A stretch of DNA of 64,000 nucleotides from Elusimicrobium sp. An273 (lineage in GTDB: Bacteria > Elusimicrobiota > Elusimicrobia > Elusimicrobiales > Elusimicrobiaceae), in NCBI RefSeq assembly GCF_002159705.1, contig NZ_NFJD01000001.1:248001-312000 (forward strand), in the 5' to 3' direction. Positions 50,656 through 58,264 of this stretch are shown in pieces. Each line of letters opens with the position of its first letter. Within the stretch, counting starts at the first letter, position 1. The translations under genes and the position numbers were made by a program. The notes under the pieces were generated by a model, which ran no database searches, was not told the origin of the DNA, and worked only from the letters and a program-made list of their open reading frames with translations.

Positions 50656-51819
50656 TCAGCGAGACCAGCCGTGCAGCGCTTTATAGTAGTAATAATTTTT
50701 GATATATCCTACCCAGCTGACGGAACCGGCAATTTCTTCAAACATATCGTCGCCATAGATATATCCGTCAAAGCCCTGCTCAAACATTTTTTCGGCATTT
50801 AATTTATCAATCGTGTACATGCTGCAGCCGATAATGGGCATATTCAGCCCCATGCTGCGCACTTCGTCCACCAGATAATATCCGCCGCCGCCGGGAACGG
50901 TTAAATCCGTAATGATTAAATCGTAGACGTTTCCGGACTGGATGGCATTAATCAAATCCCGCGTATCTTTATACGTAGTCACGCTCCAGCCTTCCCCTAA
51001 GCGTTTTTGCGCGTTCCAGATGCGGTACATATCCAACACGTCGGTCTGGTCATTCAAAACCGCTACGCGGATGTTGGCCGGCAGCTCTCTTTTGGGGGCC
51101 GTAACGCCCTGCGGCACTTTGGAAACATCGGGATATTTCAAAAAGAACTCTTCCCGGTTAAAACTGCGCGAATCCGTCCGGGCGCTCGTGCGCTGGGCAG
51201 GTACGTAATAGGGGTTGATTTGTTTCAAGGCTTCATCTATCCATTTGCCTACTTTTTCCAAAGCGGCATCATTGGAAAACACCACCCGGCGCAGTTTTTC
51301 CACACGGCCCTCCAAGGCGGCTAATTCCGAAATCAGCCGACGCCGTTCCTGCGGAGGGAAAGATACCCATTTGTCGTTGGGAAGGCTTTGGTAGAGCAAT
51401 TTGGCGTTTACTTCTTTGCGCACAGGCGCCAAATCGCGCATCAAGCTGCGGTATTCATTTACCGCCTGCTGCACCTGCTCGGTGGTGGGATGAATTAAAT
51501 TGATTTGTAATTCGCGGATCGGAGTGGCCATAATCGGATCAAAAAAACCGCTGTTGCGAAAAGCGTGTTCGCGCGTTTCTTTGACAGGGAGCTGCTGTTT
51601 TACCGCCCGTTCTATAGAAGCGGCCGCCGGCGATTTTTTCAACGCCGCCCCAATGCCATACCAGTTATCCATCGTTTTTAAAATAGACATTTCTGCCGCG
51701 TTGGAACTCAGCGCGCGGGAGCCGGACTTAATAATTTGTTTGCCGGTCTGCGCATAAGCCGAAGAAGCCAGCGCCACAGCCATCAATCCAACCAACCATT
51801 TTCCAGATACAGGGTTCAT
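50656..51819 (-). CDS. Exported protein with C-terminal receiver-like domain
   Basis: A clear signal peptide (KWLVGLMAVALASSAYA-Q, residues 7-24) starts this 387-residue protein. A helical middle region (about 90-210) is shared with the next gene upstream on the same strand. The C-terminal 140 residues look like a response-regulator receiver: VAVLND (acidic residue near 252), the phospho-site-like strand YDLIITDLTVPGGGGYYLVDEV (Asp near 304) and MPIIGCSMYT (Ser near 332). The conserved Lys is missing (GFDGYIYG). The C-terminus NYYYYKALHGWSR matches its paralogue. A receiver fold outside the cytoplasm would have no ATP-driven kinase partner. The promoter carries the shared 16-nt element, and GGAGAGC precedes the ATG. 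Confidence 0.8.
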   Translation of the reverse strand: MNPVSGKWLVGLMAVALASSAYAQTGKQIIKSGSRALSSNAAEMSILKTMDNWYGIGAALKKSPAAASIERAVKQQLPVKETREHAFRNSGFFDPIMATPIRELQINLIHPTTEQVQQAVNEYRSLMRDLAPVRKEVNAKLLYQSLPNDKWVSFPPQERRRLISELAALEGRVEKLRRVVFSNDAALEKVGKWIDEALKQINPYYVPAQRTSARTDSRSFNREEFFLKYPDVSKVPQGVTAPKRELPANIRVAVLNDQTDVLDMYRIWNAQKRLGEGWSVTTYKDTRDLINAIQSGNVYDLIITDLTVPGGGGYYLVDEVRSMGLNMPIIGCSMYTIDKLNAEKMFEQGFDGYIYGDDMFEEIAGSVSWVGYIKNYYYYKALHGWSR

Positions 51820-51851
51820 ATGCTCTCCATTTGTTTTAATCTCTTATCTTT

Positions 51852-51893
51852 ATTATAAATGTGTGTTTGTTGCGGCACCAGGGCCATTGGGCC
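51852..51893 (-). promoter_or_regulatory. Shared-element promoter of the first exported receiver-like gene
   Basis: On the minus strand GGCCCAATGGCCCTGG (51893-51878) is followed by 20 nt and TATAAT (51857-51852). A further GGCC half-site lies 16 nt upstream. Confidence 0.65.
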
Positions 51894-51919
51894 TATTTTT
51901 ATTTAGGCCTGGTACCAGA

Positions 51920-53056
51920 TTACCGGCTCCAGCCGTTTAGATCCCGGTAATAAAAATAATTTTGAAGTTTTTTCATCACTAGCCGCGGCCAATTCCGGTC
52001 TTGTTCAAAACCGATCGGCGCGGGGATCATCCCGTCAAAGCCGCGCTGGAACATATTCCAACCCATGCGGGACTCCTCCGGATACGCCGAAAGCCCAAAA
52101 ATGGCGCCGTTAAAGCCTTTTTCACGCAGGGCAGAAACCAAATAATACCCGCCGCCGCCCGGCACGATTAAATCCGTTAAAATCACATCAAATTCCGCCC
52201 CTCGGCGCACGGCCTGCAGCAGGTCGTCCGCCTCGCTGTAGGTGGCAAGTTCCCACGTGGGGCAGAACCTGTTTTGGTGTTCCCGCTGCATGGCGGCCAA
52301 CACGCTGGGTTCGTCATTCAAAACGGCCATTCTAAGGCCTTCCGGCAAACGGCGCGCCGCCTGATTGGTGCGCACGGAAAGAGGAAGCCACTCCGTCCAG
52401 GCCGTTTCTTTCAGTGCTTGGGGTGTATGCAGGAAAAATTCGGTAGAAGTATACTGGCGGTCGGTGCGGGCAAAGGTGCGCTGTTCCAAAATGCCGCGCA
52501 GCATGGGGTTGACGGTTTCGGCCGCAAACACCATATATTCCCGCGCGGCCTGATACGCCGGGTCATGCTGGGAAATTAAATTTTTAAGCTGCAGCAACTG
52601 GGCATTCATCAGGCCGATTTTTTCACTCCACATCGCCTGCTCCGCGCTGGAAATTTCACGCCGCTCGCTGGGCTTGGACTGATAATACAGAAAAACATCC
52701 ATTTCCTTTTTAAACGCTTGAAAAGACTGCATGACCCGTTTGTATAATAGCGAAATGTCCTCGATAGGCATTTGGGAAGGTTCCAAAAACAACACCGGCA
52801 AATAGCCGATAGGCGTGGGCCGCACCTGCTTAAAAATATATTTTTCCAAATCCGAAGGAACCGCCGCCCGGGGCATTTTTCCCCCCGGCAAAATCTTCCC
52901 CTGCACCACGCGGGCCTGGCGCAAGATGTCTTCGCCGGCAGTTTTTCCCAGGGCTTTTTTGAACACGCCCTCTGCGGCGGCTTCTTTTAGCAAATGGCGC
53001 TGCGCCGCGCAGGGAAGTGTGGCTAATAGAATAAAAAGTAAAAGTAGTTTTTTCAT
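51920..53056 (-). CDS. Exported protein with C-terminal receiver-like domain, paralogue
   Basis: This 378-residue protein has a signal peptide (MKKLLLLFILLATLPCAAQ) and the same architecture as the gene at 50656. The helical middle includes a matching YQS-P-(N/S)-(D/E)-(K/R) segment. The C-terminal receiver-like domain has MAVLND (near 243), FDVILTDLIVPGGGGYYLVSAL (Asp near 292) and AIFGLSAYP (Ser near 323), again without the conserved Lys. The C-terminus NYFYYRDLNGWSR is conserved. ATG 53056 is chosen because the signal peptide begins there. An upstream in-frame ATG at 53080 would add eight charged residues. Its own promoter with the shared element shows it is not merely read together with its neighbour. 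Confidence 0.8.
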   Translation of the reverse strand: MKKLLLLFILLATLPCAAQRHLLKEAAAEGVFKKALGKTAGEDILRQARVVQGKILPGGKMPRAAVPSDLEKYIFKQVRPTPIGYLPVLFLEPSQMPIEDISLLYKRVMQSFQAFKKEMDVFLYYQSKPSERREISSAEQAMWSEKIGLMNAQLLQLKNLISQHDPAYQAAREYMVFAAETVNPMLRGILEQRTFARTDRQYTSTEFFLHTPQALKETAWTEWLPLSVRTNQAARRLPEGLRMAVLNDEPSVLAAMQREHQNRFCPTWELATYSEADDLLQAVRRGAEFDVILTDLIVPGGGGYYLVSALREKGFNGAIFGLSAYPEESRMGWNMFQRGFDGMIPAPIGFEQDRNWPRLVMKKLQNYFYYRDLNGWSR

Positions 53057-53097
53057 ATCTTTTATCAAGTCCGTTTCCACGAAACAGGCTTATTTAA

Positions 53098-53139
53098 AAG
53101 ATACCAGAAGAAACATGCAGCGGCAAGGGTCAAAGGGCC
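53098..53139 (-). promoter_or_regulatory. Shared-element promoter of the second exported receiver-like gene
   Basis: On the minus strand GGCCCTTTGACCCTTG (53139-53124) is followed by 20 nt and TATCTT (53103-53098). A further GGCC half-site lies 16 nt upstream, as in the neighbouring promoter. Confidence 0.65.
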
Positions 53140-53160
53140 CAATTCAAATTAGGCCAAGGC

Positions 53161-54222
53161 CTAGAGCAGAATAGAAAGGGACAGGAAATAGCCGGCCATC
53201 AACACCAGCCCGGTAGGAACCGCAATGGAGGCCCATTCTCGGCTTTTAATGCCCAGTTTTTCGGCCGCCACAATGTTGGGCAGGTTGCCCTGCACGAGCA
53301 TACTGCCAAACGCCGCCAGCCCGATGACCATATAGATTAAGTCTTTATCGGAAATAGACGGCACGATTTCAATAGCGGCCAAGGTGGTGTTATCGATAAT
53401 GACCGAGACGGCATTGGCCAAAAATAAAATTTTTCCGCCCAGGTGGGTAATGGTGCTTTGGGCCAGCGGCCGAAGCCCGGTGCTAATCAGGTTCAGCGCC
53501 GCCACAAACATATAGATGTGCAGCGTGCGCCGCAGCATGGAAGCATAGGTTTCTTTATCCTCGCGGATATGCATTTGCAAGGTGGTGCCCGCATTTCGGG
53601 CGCAATAGCCTGCCGCCAAAGAAAGCAGCACGACCGCCGGCGTAATCCACCAAAAGAAATGACGCAGTAAAAAGAAGAAATCCGCATGGTGCGGCGCGCC
53701 GGCTAACGCGTTGTTGATAATCAGCCCCAGCGGCTCGGCCAGCGGGGTAAGTATGGCGCCTAGGCCAATGGCATAACAGGCAAAAACCGTAATCCGCACC
53801 GTGGCGGTGCGCTCCAAGTTTACGACTTTCAACACTTCCGCCAGCACCAAGGCGGAAACGGTAACGCTTACCAGCGAGGACGTCATCCCCAGAAAGAAAA
53901 TCAGCAGCGCAAAACTGTAGCGCGGCTCCAACTTACGGAAAAAAGCGAACAAAACCCGAAAAATGTAGCGCGAATAATTATTAAAAATCACGCTCACCAC
54001 CAATACAATAAACGCCACATTCACCGGGTAGTTCAGCGTTTCATACAAAAACTCCGTGCTCCAGCCCCCGCTGATGGTAACCGCCGCGGCGCCCACCCCC
54101 AGCAAAAACAATTCCAGGTGGCTTTCCACCCAGCGCGAAGTAAGCGGCCACACCAGCAAATTGACCACCACAATTCCCAATAATACATTTACCCACCACG
54201 GGGTTACGGCTGCGATTTCCAT
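53161..54222 (-). CDS. DUF1646-family putative cation transporter
   Basis: This 353-residue protein has about ten hydrophobic helices. GLGAILTPLAEPLGLIINNAL near residue 152 and FLANAVSVIIDNTTLAAIEIVPSIS near residue 270 match the DUF1646 family, distant relatives of NhaD/ArsB-type ion transporters. QGNLPNIVAAEKLGIKSREW near residue 317 is also typical. The ion is unknown. TAAAAT (54229-54234) lies 6 nt before the ATG and no ribosome site is seen, so a leaderless mRNA is predicted. Confidence 0.82.
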   Translation of the reverse strand: MEIAAVTPWWVNVLLGIVVVNLLVWPLTSRWVESHLELFLLGVGAAAVTISGGWSTEFLYETLNYPVNVAFIVLVVSVIFNNYSRYIFRVLFAFFRKLEPRYSFALLIFFLGMTSSLVSVTVSALVLAEVLKVVNLERTATVRITVFACYAIGLGAILTPLAEPLGLIINNALAGAPHHADFFFLLRHFFWWITPAVVLLSLAAGYCARNAGTTLQMHIREDKETYASMLRRTLHIYMFVAALNLISTGLRPLAQSTITHLGGKILFLANAVSVIIDNTTLAAIEIVPSISDKDLIYMVIGLAAFGSMLVQGNLPNIVAAEKLGIKSREWASIAVPTGLVLMAGYFLSLSILL

Positions 54223-54338
54223 GATTACATTTTACCAAAAACCCGCTTTCCCCGCCCACTGTATTTTGGATAAGATATCCAGCCGAACGCTTGAAATTTA
54301 GTACAATAATCAAACAAAGTTCTATAAAGGAGAAAAGC

Positions 54339-54890
54339 ATGAAAAAAATCATCGTATTCGCTTTTGCACTGACCATGGCCGCTGCGTGGCCGACCAGTGT
54401 CCGCGCGGCCGAAAACTGCGGCTGTGCCATGGGGGATGTAACTTGTATTAACAATTGCACCTTGTCCAAGATTACCGCTTTGAGACAGAATATCCAGAGC
54501 AGAAAAGACGCCGCCAAAGCCAAATTGCAGGCGGCCCAGCAAAAAGCCGTGGCCTCTTCCCAGGATCAAGCCGATACAAAGGCTCAGTTAAAAGAAGCCG
54601 AAAAAGCGGCTAAGGAAAAAGCCAAAGCGGCCGAAAAAGAAGCCAAAGCTAAAGCCAAAGCCGCTAAAGAAGAAGCGAAAGCCAAAGCCAAAGCCGCTAA
54701 AGAAAACGCCAAAAAAGAAGCCGAGGCAAAAAAAGCCGCTTTAAAGCAGGCCAAAGAAGACGCCAAGGCCAAAGCCAAAGCGCAAAAAGAAGCCGCCGAA
54801 GCCAAAAAAGCGGAAGCCAAACAAGCCGCTAAAGACGCCAAAGCCGCTTTGAAAGCTGAAAAAGAAGCCTGGAAAGCTCTTTCTAAATAA
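54339..54890 (+). CDS. Exported Lys/Ala-rich helical protein
   Basis: This 183-residue protein has a signal peptide (MKKIIVFAFALTMAAAWPTSVRA) and a short cysteine-bearing head (ENCGCAMGDVTCINNC). A 120-residue tail of almost pure Lys, Ala, Glu and Gln follows, with repeats such as EAKAKAKAAKE. The tail should be one long, strongly basic helix, like the TolA middle domain or histone-H1-like tails. It could span the periplasm or bind polyanions such as LPS, nucleic acid or teichoic-type polymers. No family was recognised. AAAGGAG precedes ATG 54339, with a TACAAT box about 35 nt upstream. Low-complexity sequence makes function calls unreliable. Confidence 0.72.
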   Translation: MKKIIVFAFALTMAAAWPTSVRAAENCGCAMGDVTCINNCTLSKITALRQNIQSRKDAAKAKLQAAQQKAVASSQDQADTKAQLKEAEKAAKEKAKAAEKEAKAKAKAAKEEAKAKAKAAKENAKKEAEAKKAALKQAKEDAKAKAKAQKEAAEAKKAEAKQAAKDAKAALKAEKEAWKALSK

Positions 54891-54904
54891 GCAGGCCGTA
54901 TACC

Positions 54905-54942
54905 CATAAAAAACCCGCCCTTTAAAGGCGGGTTTTTTATGT
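54905..54942. terminator. Bidirectional hairpin terminator
   Basis: AAAAACCCGCC/GGCGGGTTTTT stem with a TTTAAA-type loop lies between convergent genes. Confidence 0.85.
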
Positions 54943-54955
54943 TTACTTTTTAGGG

Positions 54956-55717
54956 TTAAAACGAAGTCGGCGCGCATTCTTCCGGCCGGCGGCTGCAAGG
55001 GCTCCACGCTTCGGCTTCCCACTGCCCGGTTTGCGTGTTGCAGCGAAAATCCCGGCTTTGCGCGCCGCAGCCGTTGCACACCTGCGTCTGCGCCGCGGGT
55101 TTCATGCCCGATACGGCCGAACAATCGCACGTATCGGCGATACTGCACTTTCCCCATTCTCCCCACGTATTTGTTTCCGCGTCGCACATGCGGAGTTGAA
55201 TTCCTTTTCCTTGGCAGCCGCAGCGCCGCACGGACGGGCCTTTGCATAAAGGTCTTTGGGGAAAAGGCGAACATTCCTCTCCGGACACATAATCTGCACG
55301 GGCCTTTAAATCCGCGCAGAACGGGAATCTGCCTTTTAATCTGCGGCAGCTGTCCGGCGTGTCGCAGCACAGGCGGCCGTCTTCATAAGACGGCATTTTT
55401 AATACATAGCCGTGCCGCCCTTTTCGGTGAATTTCCATGCCGGTTGGCTTGAATACATATTTAAAATGTTTATGCCCCCGTTTGGGAAAGAATCTCGAAA
55501 AAGCTTTGGCGTTGGTGGTGTAGTGTTTGTGGTATGCGCACTGCTTTTCCTGCTCCAAACGAATGGAAGACATGATCTGCTCGGCCTGTTTGAACTGGTG
55601 CGCCTGCCGGTAATAATACCCGCCGTAAAAGGCCCCGCCGCATACGGCGAGCACGGCCAGAACGAACGTCCAAATTTGCGTTTTACTCCACCTGTTTTTT
55701 GATTTGGGTGTATTCAT
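54956..55717 (-). CDS. Cysteine-rich, pilin-like membrane-anchored protein
   Basis: This 253-residue protein has a short basic N-terminus and a membrane helix (about 14-33, WTFVLAVLAVCGGAFYGGYYY). A helix EQIMSSIRLEQEKQCAYHKHYTTNAKAF follows that mirrors the pilin alpha1-C region (QEAYYLANGEY), then a pilin-like pair CCDTPDSC. The last 100 residues are cysteine-rich with thrombospondin-like WGEWGKCSIADTCDC and WEAEAWSPCSRRPEEC motifs. It has no GFTLIE cleavage site, so it is not a standard prepilin. ATG 55717 is chosen for its GGGAGG ribosome site. It is monocistronic. It could be a minor pilus-like adhesin, but this is inference. Confidence 0.65.
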   Translation of the reverse strand: MNTPKSKNRWSKTQIWTFVLAVLAVCGGAFYGGYYYRQAHQFKQAEQIMSSIRLEQEKQCAYHKHYTTNAKAFSRFFPKRGHKHFKYVFKPTGMEIHRKGRHGYVLKMPSYEDGRLCCDTPDSCRRLKGRFPFCADLKARADYVSGEECSPFPQRPLCKGPSVRRCGCQGKGIQLRMCDAETNTWGEWGKCSIADTCDCSAVSGMKPAAQTQVCNGCGAQSRDFRCNTQTGQWEAEAWSPCSRRPEECAPTSF

Positions 55718-55770
55718 AAGAACCTCCCGCCTGTACATTTCCCATACTATAGTTGTAACAAATCCGGACA

Positions 55771-55803
55771 AAAAAATCCCCGCTTTTTTAAAAGCGGGGA
55801 TCA
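55771..55803 (-). terminator. Hairpin terminator
   Basis: ATCCCCGCTTTT/AAAAGCGGGGAT stem with a minus-strand T7 tail lies beyond the stop of the MntP-like gene at 55822. Confidence 0.8.
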
Positions 55804-55821
55804 CAAAAAGTATTGCACGGC

Positions 55822-56379
55822 TTACACAATAATCTGGCTCACCGCCATCACAATTAAAACCAGTCCGGCAATCAGTTCTATTTTTTTGCTCGTTACTACT
55901 TTGGAGGTGCGGCTTCCCAAATGGAAACCCAACAGCGTCAGCGCAAAGGTAATGATAATCAAAATAAGCACTTGCGGGAAAAAGGATTTATCCATCGTTT
56001 CCACGGCATAGCCCACCAACAGCGAATTGAGCCCAATAACGGAAGAAACTTTTACCATCTTTTTGTTATCGTCCACATCTATATTGCTGAAACTGGGAGA
56101 CTTTTCAATAGACTCCAGCATAAACTTAATCCCCAGCAGCAAAATAAAGGCAAATGCAATCCAATTGTTGGCAAAGTGCACCCAATCGTGGAAGAAAAGA
56201 ATGCTCAGCAAATAACCGATGCCGAAAAACAGGGCATTAAATCCGGCAAAGAATAAAGCCATTTTAATGGAAAATACGCTCTTTTTTTCCGGCGTCATTT
56301 TCATGGCAGACATATTGGAAGAAACCATATTGTCCACGCAGATGCACAAAAAAATAATCGTTACGGCGATGATGCCCAT
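55822..56379 (-). CDS. Diverged MntP-like membrane protein
   Basis: This 185-residue, six-helix protein shares the MntP manganese-pump plan with the next gene upstream: CICVDNMVSSNM against LSMDNWAVTIAS in helix 1 and VIGLNSLLVGYAVE against AVATSLDALLVGMGLA in helix 4. The helix-4 aspartate found in MntP (SLDAL) is Asn here (LNSLL), although the helix-1 Asp is kept. It may move another ion or need its neighbour as a partner. GGGAGGTG precedes ATG 56379. It follows mntP by 29 nt and is probably co-transcribed. Confidence 0.75.
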   Translation of the reverse strand: MGIIAVTIIFLCICVDNMVSSNMSAMKMTPEKKSVFSIKMALFFAGFNALFFGIGYLLSILFFHDWVHFANNWIAFAFILLLGIKFMLESIEKSPSFSNIDVDDNKKMVKVSSVIGLNSLLVGYAVETMDKSFFPQVLILIIITFALTLLGFHLGSRTSKVVTSKKIELIAGLVLIVMAVSQIIV

Positions 56380-56408
56380 ACCCGCACCTCCCTTAAGATA
56401 TCAGAATT

Positions 56409-56978
56409 CTACCAAATGCCTACGCCTTCAAGCAACAATTTAAGCCCGATAAACATTAATACCGCGCCGCCCAACGCTTCCATGATTTTCCCGAATTTCC
56501 GCCCCAAATAGGCCCCCACGTAAAAGCCCGTCCAGCTGGTAACAAATACGCACACCGTCAGCATCAGCACCGTGGCCCAGAAAGGAGCCTCTGTAAACGC
56601 CAGCCCCATTCCCACCAGCAAAGCATCCAAACTCGTGGCCACCGCCAGCGCGCACAGCATTTTAAACGTATGCAGTACGCATACATCCTGCCCGGCTTCT
56701 TCGCGGCTGCGGGATTCTTGAATCATACGAAAACCGATAAACACCAAAATGGCAAACGCAATCCAATGATCCACCGCCCCGATGTATTTGCCCAATCCGG
56801 CGCCGCACAGCCATCCGCCGGAAAACATCACAAAATGGGCGGCCGCAAACAGCGAGCTGACTTTAAAAATATAACTTTTGGGGATGGCATCGTGGTGGGA
56901 GCAGCCGGAAGCAATGGTAACCGCCCAGTTATCCATAGACAGCCCCAACGCCACCAAAAGGGAAGAAAGTATATTCAT
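56409..56978 (-). CDS. mntP: Manganese efflux pump MntP
   Basis: This 189-residue, six-helix membrane protein matches MntP length and motifs: GLSMDNWAVTIASG near residue 13, WIAFAILVFIGFRMIQES near residue 67, ATSLDALLVGMGLAF near residue 108 and GRKFGKIMEALGGAVLMFIGLKLLLE at the C-terminus. It should export excess Mn2+. TATCAT (56986-56991) lies 7 nt before ATG 56978, so the transcript is predicted leaderless. That excludes a manganese riboswitch here. Confidence 0.88.
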   Translation of the reverse strand: MNILSSLLVALGLSMDNWAVTIASGCSHHDAIPKSYIFKVSSLFAAAHFVMFSGGWLCGAGLGKYIGAVDHWIAFAILVFIGFRMIQESRSREEAGQDVCVLHTFKMLCALAVATSLDALLVGMGLAFTEAPFWATVLMLTVCVFVTSWTGFYVGAYLGRKFGKIMEALGGAVLMFIGLKLLLEGVGIW

Positions 56979-57034
56979 ATCAAATATGATAACATTTTTT
57001 ATATATTGCCCGTTTTGAAGGAACACTGAAATTT

Positions 57035-58264
57035 ATGGAATCATTAAAAGAATTATACAAGATAGGCATGGGGCCTTCCAGCAGCCACACCATGGGCCCG
57101 CGCAAAGCGGCCGATGCTTTCAACCGCGCTTACCCCAACGCCGTTAGTTTTAAAACCGTCCTATACGGCTCCTTGGCCGCCACCGGCAAAGGGCACTTGA
57201 CCGATTTTACCATCAAAGAAGCTTTTTATCCCAAACCGGTGGACATTGAATGGGATTACACCACCCTCATGCCCAAACACCCCAACGCGCTTCGTTTCCA
57301 GGCGCTTGATAAAGCCGGCCATGTAATGGGCGAAAAAGTGGTCTACAGCGTGGGCGGCGGTACTATCCGCGACGACGAGACCATCGGCCAGCAAGTCAAC
57401 AACATCTACCCGCACCACTCCATGGCGGAAATTTTGGAGTACACCTCCCAAAAGCGCATGCTGCTGTGGGAATATGTGGAAGAATGCGAAGGCGCCGACA
57501 TTTGGAATTACCTGCAAACCGTATGGCAAACCATGCAGGCCACCATGAAACGCGGCTTGGAAAAACGCGGCGTGCTGCCGGGATCGCTTAATCTGGAGCG
57601 CAAGGCCAGACGCTACTTGTATAAGGCCGAAAACTCCCCCCAATACTTGCGCCGCATGAACAATCTGTTTGCCTATGCCCTGGCCTGTGCGGAAGAAAAC
57701 GCCTCCGGCGGTGTTGTCGTCACCGCGCCAACCTGCGGCTCTTGCGGGGTGGTGCCCGCCGTTTGCCGCTTGGTGCAGGAAATTTGCGAATTTGAAGACA
57801 ATACCATTATCCGCGCCTTGGCTACCGCCAGCTTGTTTGGCAATATGGCTAAGGCCAACGCCTCCATTTCCGGGGCGGAAGTGGGCTGCCAAGGCGAAGT
57901 AGGCGTGGCATGCGCCATGGCCGCGGCCGCCACCTGCCAGCTGGAAGGCGGCGATAACCGCCGCATTGCCTACGCGGCGGAAATGGGGCTGGAACATCAC
58001 CTGGGCCTCACGTGCGACCCGGTGGACGGACTAGTGCAAATTCCCTGTATTGAACGCAACGCTCTGGCGGCTTCGCGCGCGCTGGACTGCGCGACCTACG
58101 CCCTCATGTCCGACGGAGACAACCGCGTTTCCTACGACGATGTACTAGCCACCATGATGCAAACCGGACTGGATATGAACAAAGATTACCGCGAAACGGC
58201 CCGCGGCGGGCTGGCGCGGTTTTTTAAAGAAAAAGTACTACGCATTAAGGGAGATAACAAATGA
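57035..58264 (+). CDS. sdaA: L-serine dehydratase (iron-sulfur, single chain)
   Basis: This 409-residue enzyme deaminates L-serine to pyruvate and ammonia using an oxygen-sensitive [4Fe-4S] cluster. The N-terminal beta domain has GPSSSHTMGPRKAA near residue 13. The alpha domain supplies cysteines in APTCGSCGVVP near residue 230, GCQGEVGVACAMAAAA near residue 287 and GLTCDPVDGLVQIPCIERNA near residue 326. The two domains are fused as in SdaA of enteric bacteria, though somewhat shorter than the usual 455 residues. AAGGAA precedes the ATG. Its stop overlaps the nitroreductase start (ATGA). It supports amino-acid fermentation together with the alanine symporter. Confidence 0.93.
   Translation: MESLKELYKIGMGPSSSHTMGPRKAADAFNRAYPNAVSFKTVLYGSLAATGKGHLTDFTIKEAFYPKPVDIEWDYTTLMPKHPNALRFQALDKAGHVMGEKVVYSVGGGTIRDDETIGQQVNNIYPHHSMAEILEYTSQKRMLLWEYVEECEGADIWNYLQTVWQTMQATMKRGLEKRGVLPGSLNLERKARRYLYKAENSPQYLRRMNNLFAYALACAEENASGGVVVTAPTCGSCGVVPAVCRLVQEICEFEDNTIIRALATASLFGNMAKANASISGAEVGCQGEVGVACAMAAAATCQLEGGDNRRIAYAAEMGLEHHLGLTCDPVDGLVQIPCIERNALAASRALDCATYALMSDGDNRVSYDDVLATMMQTGLDMNKDYRETARGGLARFFKEKVLRIKGDNK

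Noticed and set aside
54600-54880. Short tandem-like DNA repeats that might suggest a CRISPR array
   Set aside because: They are codon-level repeats of Lys and Ala in an open reading frame. There are no regular repeats with unique spacers.
54584-54907. Antisense open frame of Ala/Phe/Ser repeats opposite the Lys/Ala-rich gene
   Set aside because: It is the mirror of a repetitive coding sequence and has no ribosome site.
56979-57034. Possible manganese (yybP-ykoY) riboswitch before mntP
   Set aside because: Only 56 nt separate the divergent genes and the -10 box is 7 nt from the start codon.
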